From IMG/VR virus record IMGVR_UViG_3300046656_000250, positions 1-39,245 of that record: a stretch of DNA of 39,245 nucleotides, one strand, 5' to 3'. Below are positions 24,853-31,476 of this stretch, one piece after another. Positions within the stretch are counted from its first letter, which is position 1. Each line of letters opens with the position of its first letter. The DNA is from a virus. A program made the position numbers and the translations under genes. Below the pieces are notes generated by a model. The model was not told where the DNA came from. It ran no database searches and was given only the letters and a program-made list of their open reading frames with translations.

Positions 24853-24900
24853 AACAGCCGCGGGTTAGCCTTCCGCGGCGTCCCAAAGTGGGCGGCTGTT
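24853..24900 (-). terminator. Hairpin between the WYR-domain gene and the nucleotide operon
   Basis: AACAGCCGC (24853-24861) pairs perfectly with GCGGCTGTT (24892-24900). CCGCGG elements inside the loop can add to it. It begins right at the stop codon of the upstream gene (24899-24901). No clear T run follows in the minus direction, so it may be a partial terminator or an RNA-processing and stability element that sets expression of the operon below. Confidence 0.5.
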
Positions 24901-25429
24901 ACTCCTTGGCTTCCGGGGGTTTCTTGCCGTCCTTCTTCAGCTTGTTGCGGTACCATGCCACGTAGCTGCGCTTCTTGTCATCCAAGCCGAACTTTTCCTT
25001 CACCTTCGCGAAGATCTTGTCGTCGGTCAGGTTGCCTGCCATGATCAAGTCGCAGAACAGCTGCGCCGCTGTCGCCCGCTTCTCGCCGGTGGCCTTGCGC
25101 GCCTTCGCGTCCTTCTTACTTGCCTTGGCTTTCGCTTTCTTAGTCGCCATGTCAATCTCCTCATCAGTTGGTTTGTGGAGAAGCTGCTCCACGTCAGTTG
25201 CCTCAGCAAGCCTATCGCCCACCTCAGCTAATTTCACAAGTCCTTGCACGAACACCCGGGCTTCACCCCACCCAAAATCGCCCGCAAAATCCAAATCTAA
25301 GCTCACCTTGCCTTGTTTGGAGTGGGTGAGCTTCGCCCGCCGTCCACCATCGATGTATAGCTGGTAGATTGTAGCACCGTCTTCATCCTCTTCGACGATT
25401 TTAATCGTGTTGGGGTTTGAAATAGCCAT
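24899..25429 (-). CDS. WYR-ending small DNA- or RNA-binding candidate, with possible internal start
   Basis: This is a 176-residue protein. The first 93 residues form an acidic alpha/beta domain (TIYQLYIDGGRRAKLTH, LDLDFAGDFGWGEARVFV). A Lys/Ala linker follows, then a C-terminal helical module (about residues 122-168: TAAQLFCDLIMAGNLTDDKI, VKEKFGLDDKKRSYVAWYRN) shared with the gene at 26594-27052. An in-frame ATG at 25150 is preceded by GAGGAGATTGAC, a stronger site than the gene's own. It would give an 83-residue form holding only the basic linker and the module. Function is unknown. Confidence 0.6.
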   Translation of the reverse strand: MAISNPNTIKIVEEDEDGATIYQLYIDGGRRAKLTHSKQGKVSLDLDFAGDFGWGEARVFVQGLVKLAEVGDRLAEATDVEQLLHKPTDEEIDMATKKAKAKASKKDAKARKATGEKRATAAQLFCDLIMAGNLTDDKIFAKVKEKFGLDDKKRSYVAWYRNKLKKDGKKPPEAKE

Positions 25430-25433
25430 GTGA

Positions 25434-26108
25434 TCAACTCTTAGTTAAACGTGGCCGTGCCACTTCATTCACAGGTCGGTGAATGGATTCTTCAGCACCT
25501 GCGCGATGACCAGCAGCCAACCCCAACCCACCGACGTGGCGTCGCTGGCTGTCAGCCTGCTTGCCCCCGGTCTGAGTCTCGATCTTCTCGCGGATTAGCC
25601 TGCGTGTTTCATCTGGCACCGCAAACTCTTGCACGGTGCGGCGCACGGCCTGCACCCAACCGTGGCAGAACCCATCAGCTTCCACAATCTTGGCCTGGCG
25701 AAAGCCGGTGAGCGTCTTCACAAACTCGCCGCGCGCCTTAATGAGCTTGCGCGTCATCACGTCCGCGGTGTACTGCGCCAGCTGTACCTGCGCCTTCACA
25801 CCCACGAGTACGTAGCGGCCGTACACATCCTGCGCCCAGCTGTTGGAGCTGCGCCACATAAGTTGGCAGCCGAACGCCTTCGCTACGCAGCTGAGCAGTG
25901 CGAGCTCCCAGTCCTTCACGCGGCTGACTGACGCCTTGCTCTTCACCTCGCCTTCGCCAATCTCAGCCTTGGCTAGGTCAAGCGCCGCCACGCCATGCAG
26001 CTCCATGAGCTTCTGCGCTTGGCGCATGGCCGCAGCCGCCTCAGCTGGCTCAGGTGACTGGCTCAGCGCGAGGCACTTCTTGATCTTGCGTAAGATGTTC
26101 TCGTCCAT
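25434..26108 (-). CDS. DUF2786 domain protein
   Basis: This is a 224-residue protein with GAGGTG just before ATG 26108. Residues about 5-42 (LRKIKKCLALSQSPEPAEA, then MRQAQKLMELHGV) match DUF2786. The middle (about 65-175) is the usual partner domain of this family, and the end (GLAAGHRAGAEESIHRPV) matches its C-terminal motif. Such proteins are frequent in phage early regions and their role is not established. No frameshift is needed despite a Gly/Arg-rich end. Confidence 0.75.
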   Translation of the reverse strand: MDENILRKIKKCLALSQSPEPAEAAAAMRQAQKLMELHGVAALDLAKAEIGEGEVKSKASVSRVKDWELALLSCVAKAFGCQLMWRSSNSWAQDVYGRYVLVGVKAQVQLAQYTADVMTRKLIKARGEFVKTLTGFRQAKIVEADGFCHGWVQAVRRTVQEFAVPDETRRLIREKIETQTGGKQADSQRRHVGGLGLAAGHRAGAEESIHRPVNEVARPRLTKS

Positions 26109-26111
26109 ACA

Positions 26112-26267
26112 TCACCTCAAGACGTCAAGCAGTTTCACCAGCTCACTGCGCTCAGCGTGGCGGTATGCGGCCACGCCGTCGATGCGCAGCACCCACCAGC
26201 TGCCGGTTAACCGGCGCGCGCGATCGACTTCACGCTTGTAGGTGAGCTGTTGCAAAATGATTCTCAT
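26112..26267 (-). CDS. Small protein upstream of the DUF2786 gene
   Basis: ATG 26267 overlaps the previous gene's stop (ATGA) and the stop at 26112 lies four bases before the DUF2786 start. The 51 residues are basic (RIILQQLTYKREVDRARRLT) with WWVLRIDGVAAYRHAE in the centre, probably a small beta-hairpin/helix fold. Tight packing within the operon is the main support. Confidence 0.55.
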   Translation of the reverse strand: MRIILQQLTYKREVDRARRLTGSWWVLRIDGVAAYRHAERSELVKLLDVLR

Positions 26268-26470
26268 GTTAATTCCCGCTTCATCTTCTCAATGTGAGAA
26301 TTCAACAACGCCTCAGCTAGCTGCAGCTGTGCGTCGATAGCCGGCACATCAACTGGGTCGCCACCACCTTTCCACGACTCAGCGATAGCCGCATCACGAT
26401 ACTCTTCAATGCGCCGCATTAACTCAGCCCACTGATCGATGATGCGTCTATTTATCTTCTTGGTTGCCAT
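26264..26470 (-). CDS. Small helical protein of unknown function
   Basis: This is a 68-residue protein that opens MATKKINRRIIDQWAELM and is helical and charged to the end (LQLAEALLNSHIEKMKREL). It has no recognised family. It overlaps the small membrane gene upstream by 23 bases and the next gene by ATGA. Confidence 0.55.
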   Translation of the reverse strand: MATKKINRRIIDQWAELMRRIEEYRDAAIAESWKGGGDPVDVPAIDAQLQLAEALLNSHIEKMKRELT

Positions 26471-26597
26471 AAACTGACCCAGAATCCTTTACAAAGATAG
26501 CGTCACCGAGTAACAGCAGGACCACCACCGGTCCTGCTATTGAGGCGACGAACACCACAATCCAGAAGAAGTCCTCCAAGATGCTTAACAGGCTCAC
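26448..26597 (-). CDS. Small single-pass membrane protein
   Basis: GTG 26597 overlaps the upstream stop (GTGA) and gives 49 residues. Residues about 12-31 (WIVVFVASIAGPVVVLLLLG) form one clear membrane segment. The gene contains a perfect nine-base hairpin, AGCAGGACC (26515-26523) with GGTCCTGCT (26530-26538), loop six; this could also act as an RNA structure. The hydrophobic pattern argues for coding. Confidence 0.5.
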   Translation of the reverse strand: MSLLSILEDFFWIVVFVASIAGPVVVLLLLGDAIFVKDSGSVYGNQEDK

Positions 26598-27052
26598 TTG
26601 GCCGCCAACTTACCAGCACGCTTCAGCTGGCAACGGTACCACGTTGGGTAGTGACGCTTGTCGTCAGACAGTTTGAACTGCTCCTTGAGGGCAACCCACA
26701 CTTCCTCGTTAGTTTTGCCGGCGAGGATCAAATCGCGCGCCACGGACGAGCAGGAGACGCGCGGCGCTTTCGCTGCCTTGGGTTCCTTCGTCGGCTTAGG
26801 TGTCTTGGCAGGTTTCACTGCCTTCACCTTGGCGGCCTTCGGCTCCTTAGCCGGCTTTGCCGTTTTGGCGGCACCGCTCTTCAAGTTCACACCGTAACCT
26901 TGCTCATAGAGCTTCGGCAGGTTGATTTCCCAGCGGCCGTCAGGCAGCCGCGCCATGAACGTCGTATAAGCCGGTGGTTTGAGACCCAGCTTGCGCAGGA
27001 TCGACGTAGCGGCATCGCGGGTTTTCACCACGCGAGGTTGAATTGTACTCAT
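26594..27052 (-). CDS. WYR-ending paralogue with Lys/Ala/Pro repeat linker
   Basis: This is a 152-residue protein with GAGGA before ATG 27052. Residues about 1-55 form one domain (TSILRKLGLKPPAYTTFMAR, DGRWEINLPKLYEQGY). Residues about 60-98 are a histone-H1-like linker built from AKPAKEPKAAK and PAKTPKPTKEPKAAK repeats. Residues about 100-147 (SSVARDLILAGKTNEEVWV, LKEQFKLSDDKRHYPTWYR) match the C-terminal module at 24899-25429. Basic repeats suggest nucleic-acid binding. Function is unknown. Confidence 0.6.
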   Translation of the reverse strand: MSTIQPRVVKTRDAATSILRKLGLKPPAYTTFMARLPDGRWEINLPKLYEQGYGVNLKSGAAKTAKPAKEPKAAKVKAVKPAKTPKPTKEPKAAKAPRVSCSSVARDLILAGKTNEEVWVALKEQFKLSDDKRHYPTWYRCQLKRAGKLAAK

Positions 27053-27078
27053 GTGTTAGTCCTCAGCAGTTTGTTAAA

Positions 27079-27399
27079 TTAATTTCTCACTAGATCGTCA
27101 ATGATAGCATCAGGATCATTTTGAAGAACAACTTCATCTATAGTATCTCTGAAATCGTCTTCACCAGCACCCCAATCAGCGATGATACAACTGTCATCAC
27201 CTGTTTGTGGATGGAGCACCAACCAAGATTTTCTCCCGTCAGCGTGGGTGAAAACTAAGTCGATTGCATATGGTCGTTGGTACACCGCCTTCATGATGGT
27301 TGAAAGCGACAATCCACGCGTGCGGCTGCAAGCTGTAAGAGTCCAACCGGCTTTCGCCAAAGCTGCTAAGCAGGTTCTGATTTCAGATTTGTGGCTCAT
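27079..27399 (-). CDS. Small acidic protein with possible Ner-like helix-turn-helix
   Basis: This is a 106-residue protein that is AT-rich in base composition compared with its neighbours. Residues about 7-45 (IRTCLAALAKAGWTLTACSR, TRGLSLSTIMKAVYQRPYA) resemble the helix-turn-helix of Ner/Nlp-type phage regulators. The rest is acidic and ends DPDAIIDDLVRN. It lies one gene after a promoter with a perfect palindromic operator, so it may be an autoregulator. The helix-turn-helix assignment is tentative. Confidence 0.45.
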   Translation of the reverse strand: MSHKSEIRTCLAALAKAGWTLTACSRTRGLSLSTIMKAVYQRPYAIDLVFTHADGRKSWLVLHPQTGDDSCIIADWGAGEDDFRDTIDEVVLQNDPDAIIDDLVRN

Positions 27400-27405
27400 G
27401 GTTAA

Positions 27406-27603
27406 TTATCCAGGATTGCGCATCAACCAAGTTTGAGATGGCGTCGAGATTTCATCATAAGCGCTACGAACGCTTTGATTAAATTCACGTTGTGAACACT
27501 CTGAGAAGTCGAAGCCGTTCTCACTCAGGTGATCTTGCACTGTCAACGCCGCTTCAGCGTCGACGTTCAAGAGCTTCATGATGTCACGTGTAACTTTGTT
27601 CAC
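27406..27603 (-). CDS. Small protein of unknown function, first gene of its unit
   Basis: GTG 27603 with GAGGA six bases upstream gives 65 residues, mostly helical and acidic (MNKVTRDIMKLLNVDAEAAL, TVQDHLSENGFDFSE). It is AT-rich like the next gene. Being first after its own regulated promoter is typical of early host-takeover proteins. No family is recognised. Confidence 0.5.
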   Translation of the reverse strand: MNKVTRDIMKLLNVDAEAALTVQDHLSENGFDFSECSQREFNQSVRSAYDEISTPSQTWLMRNPG

Positions 27604-27646
27604 AACCTAATCCTCAGCACAACCGGTCATATTCGACCGTGGAATC

Positions 27647-27687
27647 ATTGTATCATGATATCCGGTCTTGTAAACACCTATTTACAA
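27647..27687 (-). promoter_or_regulatory. Promoter with palindromic operator for the fourth early unit
   Basis: On the minus strand there is TTTACA (27674-27669), 16 bases and TACAAT (27652-27647). The -35 lies within a perfect palindrome, TTGTAAA at 27668-27674 and TTTACAA at 27681-27687, separated by six bases. A repressor bound there would block polymerase. Further short palindromes follow downstream (TATCATGATA at 27651-27660; CGGTC/GACCG at 27624-27639 in the leader). The 116-base gap 27604-27719 holds only these elements. Confidence 0.65.
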
Positions 27688-27719
27688 CTATTTGTGATAT
27701 TTGATCAGTGTGAAATCAA

Positions 27720-29240
27720 TCACTTACGCGCCTTGAGAGTTTGGAGCGCTGAAAACAGGGCCTGTTGGCCACGGTCCTTGCTCTTTAAAGCCAGCAACAT
27801 CACCTCGTCGATGGTGCCACTTGCCATAATGTGGTGTACGTAGACCCGCTTGGCCTGCTGGCCAGAGCGCCGGATCCGCCTGATGAACTGATCGTAGAGC
27901 TCGTAGTCCCACGTCATGCTGTGCCACGCCACGTGGAAGCCCGACTCCTGCAGGTTCAAGCCGTGGCCGGCGGATTGGGGGTGCGCCAGCAGCAATGGCA
28001 GCTCGCCACGGTTCCACGCATCCTCAATCACCTTGCTCTTCTTAGGTGAGACGCCTGAGCCGATGTAGGGCACGTCCTTGCCGAACCTTGCCTGCAACCG
28101 CGCCAGGTCGTGGTTGAAGTCGTACGCCACGAGCAGCGGCGACCCCTGCAGCTCCTCGACAAGCTCCTCCACGACATCCGTCTTAAGGTCATGTAAATCG
28201 ACCCAATCGCGTGCCGACTTCGGGAGCTTCACCAGCGCCTTCACCTCTTGGTCGAGGTAGATGCCGCCGTTGGCCACCTGCCGGCACTTCATGCTGGCCG
28301 CTGCCGCGGTGGCAGCGCGCACCGTGCCCTTCTTCAGGCGCGTGATGAGGTCCTGCTCAAGCTCGAGATAGACCTTCAGGACATCATCCGGCAACTCAAC
28401 CTTGATGTTGTTCTCAATCAGCTTCGGCATGTCGATGTAATCTTCCGCCGCCATGCGCAGCGCGAGTGGCCGCACGCGCTCGTAGATCTGCTCGTCGGCT
28501 CCTTCTTTCAGGATCCAGCTGAACCCGTCGAAGCCGGGGTTGAAGTACTTTGTGCGATAGTGGCTGATGTAGGGACCCAGCGAGCGCCCCTGGTCGAGCA
28601 TGTAGCACTGGCCGAAGAGGTTCAGCAAGCCGTTTGACGCGGGCGAGCCGGTGAGACCCCAGCGGCGACCGAAGGTGTGCAGCACCAGCTTCATCGCCTT
28701 GTAACGGTTCGTGTTGGTATGCTTAAACTTGCTGAGTTCGTCGATGACTAAGGTATCAAACCCTAGCCGCTTCCACCGCGCGAGGTCAACTGTGACCTTT
28801 ACCTTACCCGAGGGCAGCCGTGTCTTCTGCATGTCGAGGAGCCAGTCAAGCCCCTCCGGGTTGATCACGTAGATGTCCGCGTCTTGCTTTAGCAGTTCGT
28901 CCTTGTCCTTCCCATGCAACACCGCCAACTTCAGGTGGTTGAAGTCCGTCCACTTATCCCGCTCCGCCGGCCAGACGGAGTAGCAGACACGCAGTGGCGC
29001 CACGATGAGCACTTTGCTCACCAGCCCCTTCTTGATGAGGAAGGTCAACGCGGCTAGTGTGATGCTGGTCTTACGGAGGCCGGGATCTAAGAAGAGCGCA
29101 GCTGCGGCGTGCTCGAGCAAGAACTTGACGGCTTTGCGCATGTACGCAACTGGGTGCCACGGCGTCGATGACAGCTTGAAAAGCGTCAACTGCGGAGACG
29201 TGGACTTGGACTTCGTAACCGAGGTCTTGGAGGTACGCAT
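27720..29240 (-). CDS. SNF2-like DNA helicase/translocase
   Basis: ATG 29240 with AGGA six bases upstream gives 506 residues; a TTG at 29291 lacks a site. SF2/SNF2 motifs in order: motif I LDPGLRKTS (about 51-59), motif II VIDELSKFK, motif III LTGSPASNGL, motif V HGLNLQ and motif VI QFIRRIRRSGQ. Motif I has Arg where most members have Gly (GLGKT). The family moves along duplex DNA and may aid replication or recombination. It overlaps the VRR-NUC gene by 170 bases in another frame. Confidence 0.88.
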   Translation of the reverse strand: MRTSKTSVTKSKSTSPQLTLFKLSSTPWHPVAYMRKAVKFLLEHAAAALFLDPGLRKTSITLAALTFLIKKGLVSKVLIVAPLRVCYSVWPAERDKWTDFNHLKLAVLHGKDKDELLKQDADIYVINPEGLDWLLDMQKTRLPSGKVKVTVDLARWKRLGFDTLVIDELSKFKHTNTNRYKAMKLVLHTFGRRWGLTGSPASNGLLNLFGQCYMLDQGRSLGPYISHYRTKYFNPGFDGFSWILKEGADEQIYERVRPLALRMAAEDYIDMPKLIENNIKVELPDDVLKVYLELEQDLITRLKKGTVRAATAAAASMKCRQVANGGIYLDQEVKALVKLPKSARDWVDLHDLKTDVVEELVEELQGSPLLVAYDFNHDLARLQARFGKDVPYIGSGVSPKKSKVIEDAWNRGELPLLLAHPQSAGHGLNLQESGFHVAWHSMTWDYELYDQFIRRIRRSGQQAKRVYVHHIMASGTIDEVMLLALKSKDRGQQALFSALQTLKARK

Positions 29241-29436
29241 GGGTGTCCTGCTGTTTAGGTTCAGGTTCGTAACCGGGTTGCTTGAATTCAATTAAAAGTG
29301 GGCGGCCACCCGGGAGCCAGAAGATGCGATCTGGCCACGAGGTGTCGCCCACTACTTTAAGTTTAGACCCCTTGATGCCGAGATGGCGCCAGATGAGGTC
29401 ACAGGCATCATACTCAATCTTCTCCTCAGGTCTCAC
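29071..29436 (-). CDS. VRR-NUC domain nuclease
   Basis: GTG 29436 overlaps the upstream stop (GTGA) and gives 121 residues. The active-site pattern is WPDR (Pro35-Asp36), LLIEFKQ (Glu50, Lys52) and Gln62-Gln63 in PKQQDTHAYL, as in VRR-NUC PD-(D/E)XK enzymes that cut branched DNA. The last 40 residues, Arg/Ala-rich, lie where the gene overlaps the helicase start. It probably works with the adjacent helicase on replication or recombination intermediates. Confidence 0.85.
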   Translation of the reverse strand: MRPEEKIEYDACDLIWRHLGIKGSKLKVVGDTSWPDRIFWLPGGRPLLIEFKQPGYEPEPKQQDTHAYLQDLGYEVQVHVSAVDAFQAVIDAVAPSCVHAQSRQVLARARRSCALLRSRPP

Positions 29437-30017
29437 CTGAGGAGCTCAATGGCGTGCAGCGCCTGCGACTTCGCGTCATCCAACGCGTTGTGGTAGGTAC
29501 CTTCGCGGACCAGCTTGGGTCCCGGGCGCAACGCCTTCAGTGTGCGGTAGCAACGATTGTGCCAGAAGTCCCACGGCACTTCGCGGCCGGTAGCGCCATA
29601 GCAACAGCTGAGGATCGCGTTGTCAAAGTCCGAGCCATTGCCCCAGACCTTCACGCGCTTGAACCCTACTGGTTGCAAGAAGTCCGTGAAGCGATCGAGC
29701 GCGACTGGCAGTGTCGCAGCGTCATTCTGCTGGGCCTCAACCAAGACTCGCTGTGCCTCAGGTGACTGGCTCAACCACCACTTGAGCGTTGCCGGGTCCT
29801 CGTGCAGCCCGAGGCCCAGCTGCGAGGTGCGGGCAACCACGAGGTAGAACTCGCGGCCCAAGCCCTCCGGCCCAAACTCGACGGCCCCGATGGAGAGCAC
29901 CGCGCAGCCGGGTCGCCGCCCGAGGGTCTCGAGGTCGACCATGACGTTGCTGAAGTCGGTGATCTCAACTGGCTTGGGCGCAGCCTTGCGCTGTGGCGCT
30001 AGTTTATTGTTCTTCAT
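29433..30017 (-). CDS. DEDD-family 3'-5' exonuclease (Rv2179c-like)
   Basis: ATG 30017, preceded by GGAG, gives 194 residues; a longer frame from 30119 has no site. Catalytic residues appear as MVDLETLG (Asp28, Glu30), WGNGSDFDNAIL in the middle and HNALDDAKSQ near the end, typical of the DUF5051/Rv2179c-like RNase H-fold exonucleases. It may degrade RNA or single-stranded DNA. It overlaps neighbours by ATGA and GTGA. Confidence 0.82.
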   Translation of the reverse strand: MKNNKLAPQRKAAPKPVEITDFSNVMVDLETLGRRPGCAVLSIGAVEFGPEGLGREFYLVVARTSQLGLGLHEDPATLKWWLSQSPEAQRVLVEAQQNDAATLPVALDRFTDFLQPVGFKRVKVWGNGSDFDNAILSCCYGATGREVPWDFWHNRCYRTLKALRPGPKLVREGTYHNALDDAKSQALHAIELLR

Positions 30018-30574
30018 ACGCTGCTCCAACGTTGCAAGGCATAGCTGACGGCCATTTGAATCTCGTGCTCCTTCGCGGGTCGCGGCTCCGCCGAGACCCA
30101 CTCGGTCCCACGAGGCCACAGCACGACAGTTTCCTGCAGCGGGTCGCCCATGGGCCGCTCCAACAATGTCACGGTGCCGTCTTGCGGGATGGATCGATGC
30201 AGCTCCTCAGGTAGCTGCTGATACTCACGTCCAGGACCGTAGGTCTCAGGTAGTTGTGGTTCCAGATGTACTAGCTGTGGCTTATCTAACAGCCCGCCAC
30301 CTTCGCCAGTGGCGATCTTCTGCATCAAGTAAGGTAGCGTACCGCCGACCTTGAAGCGCTGGTTGATGAGCTCACCTGAGATGATGGTTGAGCACAGCGG
30401 CCATGGATGCGCATGGACATCTGACACTAACGGTACGCGGAGACGTGAGTCCCATATGTGGATGCGGCCCACATCATAGATCTTCGTACGTACCATGCCG
30501 AACCCCTGCACGGTCCACTCATAGGCCTGCCAGTGCTCGAGCACTGACTTAATCAACGCAGCTTGCATATTCAT
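30014..30574 (-). CDS. Conserved phage protein with cupin-like HxHPW motif
   Basis: ATG 30574 with GAGGG eight bases upstream gives 186 residues. The segment RIHIWDSRLRVPLVSDVHAH and following HPWPLCSTIISGELINQRF has a paired-His pattern like a metal-binding cupin fold, which recurs in phage proteins of unknown role. A second His late in the protein could complete a site. No substrate can be inferred. It is coupled to the exonuclease gene. Confidence 0.5.
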   Translation of the reverse strand: MNMQAALIKSVLEHWQAYEWTVQGFGMVRTKIYDVGRIHIWDSRLRVPLVSDVHAHPWPLCSTIISGELINQRFKVGGTLPYLMQKIATGEGGGLLDKPQLVHLEPQLPETYGPGREYQQLPEELHRSIPQDGTVTLLERPMGDPLQETVVLWPRGTEWVSAEPRPAKEHEIQMAVSYALQRWSSV

Positions 30575-30584
30575 TCTTAAACCC

Positions 30585-31316
30585 TCAAAATTTACACAAC
30601 CCGGGTCCACCTTTCACCTTCCCACTCTGGCCGTAGAAACACCATTTGCAGCGATCGTTGGGTCGTGGCGCGAACGTGGTGTCGTTCAACAGCGCCTTCG
30701 TACGCTTCGCCCAAAGCTTTTTAAGCTTGGGTACATCGCTTTGCTCGAATACCAACTCCTTGCCCGTGGGTGGGTAGATGATGCCGTGATCCACGTACTT
30801 CAACTGTGGCCGCACCTCCCGCACCTGCGGGTAGAGCACCAGCGCCGCGAGCGCTTGCAACTCCAGCTGCTCGATGTACTGGTCGACTTCCTCCGGTCGG
30901 AACTTACCGCTCTTCCAATCGGTGATGATCAAAATCTCACCACCGTCTTGGAACAACCCGGCGTCGAGTTTCACGCGCAGCACGCAGTTGTTCCAGTCGT
31001 TCCACGTCGTCTGCGTCCAATCTTTGGTGAAGGCCCAATCCTCTTCAATGATGGGGCGCAGGGCCTTCTTCTTGAAGGCCTTCTTAGCCTCATCAAGCCA
31101 CCCCACGGCGACAGCGGGGAAGCCACACTCCTTGATAGTCTTCTTCACGCCTCGGATGTAATCCCGGATAGTGTCATGCAGCACGCCGCCGCGTTCCATC
31201 GCCGCATTCTTGGGCTCACGAATCTTGTCGAGGTGGTTGAGCTTCGCCTTTAGCGGGCACATTTTGTAGTCGTAGTAGCGCGACCACGACCAGCTAGTAA
31301 ATCTAAGTTGCTTCAT
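30585..31316 (-). CDS. PD-(D/E)XK exonuclease, RecB/Cas4-like
   Basis: ATG 31316 gives 243 residues. SWSWSRYYDYKMCPLKAK (7-24) is the N-terminal signature with Cys20. The nuclease core is LDAG (Asp118), IITDWKSGK (Asp133, Lys135) and QYIEQLELQ. A C-terminal CKWC and a later Cys, with Cys20, could hold a 4Fe-4S cluster as in Cas4 and AddB. It probably processes DNA ends during replication or recombination. The start overlaps a 57-residue small gene by 14 bases. Confidence 0.85.
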   Translation of the reverse strand: MKQLRFTSWSWSRYYDYKMCPLKAKLNHLDKIREPKNAAMERGGVLHDTIRDYIRGVKKTIKECGFPAVAVGWLDEAKKAFKKKALRPIIEEDWAFTKDWTQTTWNDWNNCVLRVKLDAGLFQDGGEILIITDWKSGKFRPEEVDQYIEQLELQALAALVLYPQVREVRPQLKYVDHGIIYPPTGKELVFEQSDVPKLKKLWAKRTKALLNDTTFAPRPNDRCKWCFYGQSGKVKGGPGLCKF

Positions 31317-31476
31317 TGGCTTCTCTTGTTTGCATGCGTTGAACTTCATCAATGATGTGCTGAAAGATATCGAGATAGTATCCGTCTGTCTCCGCCATAG
31401 CTTGAGCTACACGGCGACCACGTACTGCCGTGCGCTTGATATTCTCAAGCGTCTCTTGCTGGTACGTCGTTAGCAC
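31303..31476 (-). CDS. Small helical protein between polymerase and nuclease genes
   Basis: GTG 31476, preceded by AGGGG, lies inside the polymerase 3' end and gives 57 residues. It is helical (YQQETLENIKRTAVRGRRVA, then YLDIFQHIIDEVQRMQ) and ends within the next gene's start. It fills an otherwise empty gap exactly, overlapping both neighbours, which supports it being real. No family is recognised. Confidence 0.6.
   Translation of the reverse strand: MLTTYQQETLENIKRTAVRGRRVAQAMAETDGYYLDIFQHIIDEVQRMQTREANEAT

Noticed and set aside
25434-25560. Possible frameshift at the end of the DUF2786 gene
   Set aside because: The Gly/Arg-rich end still fits the family's terminal motif (GLAAGHRAG...IHRPV), so no shift is needed.
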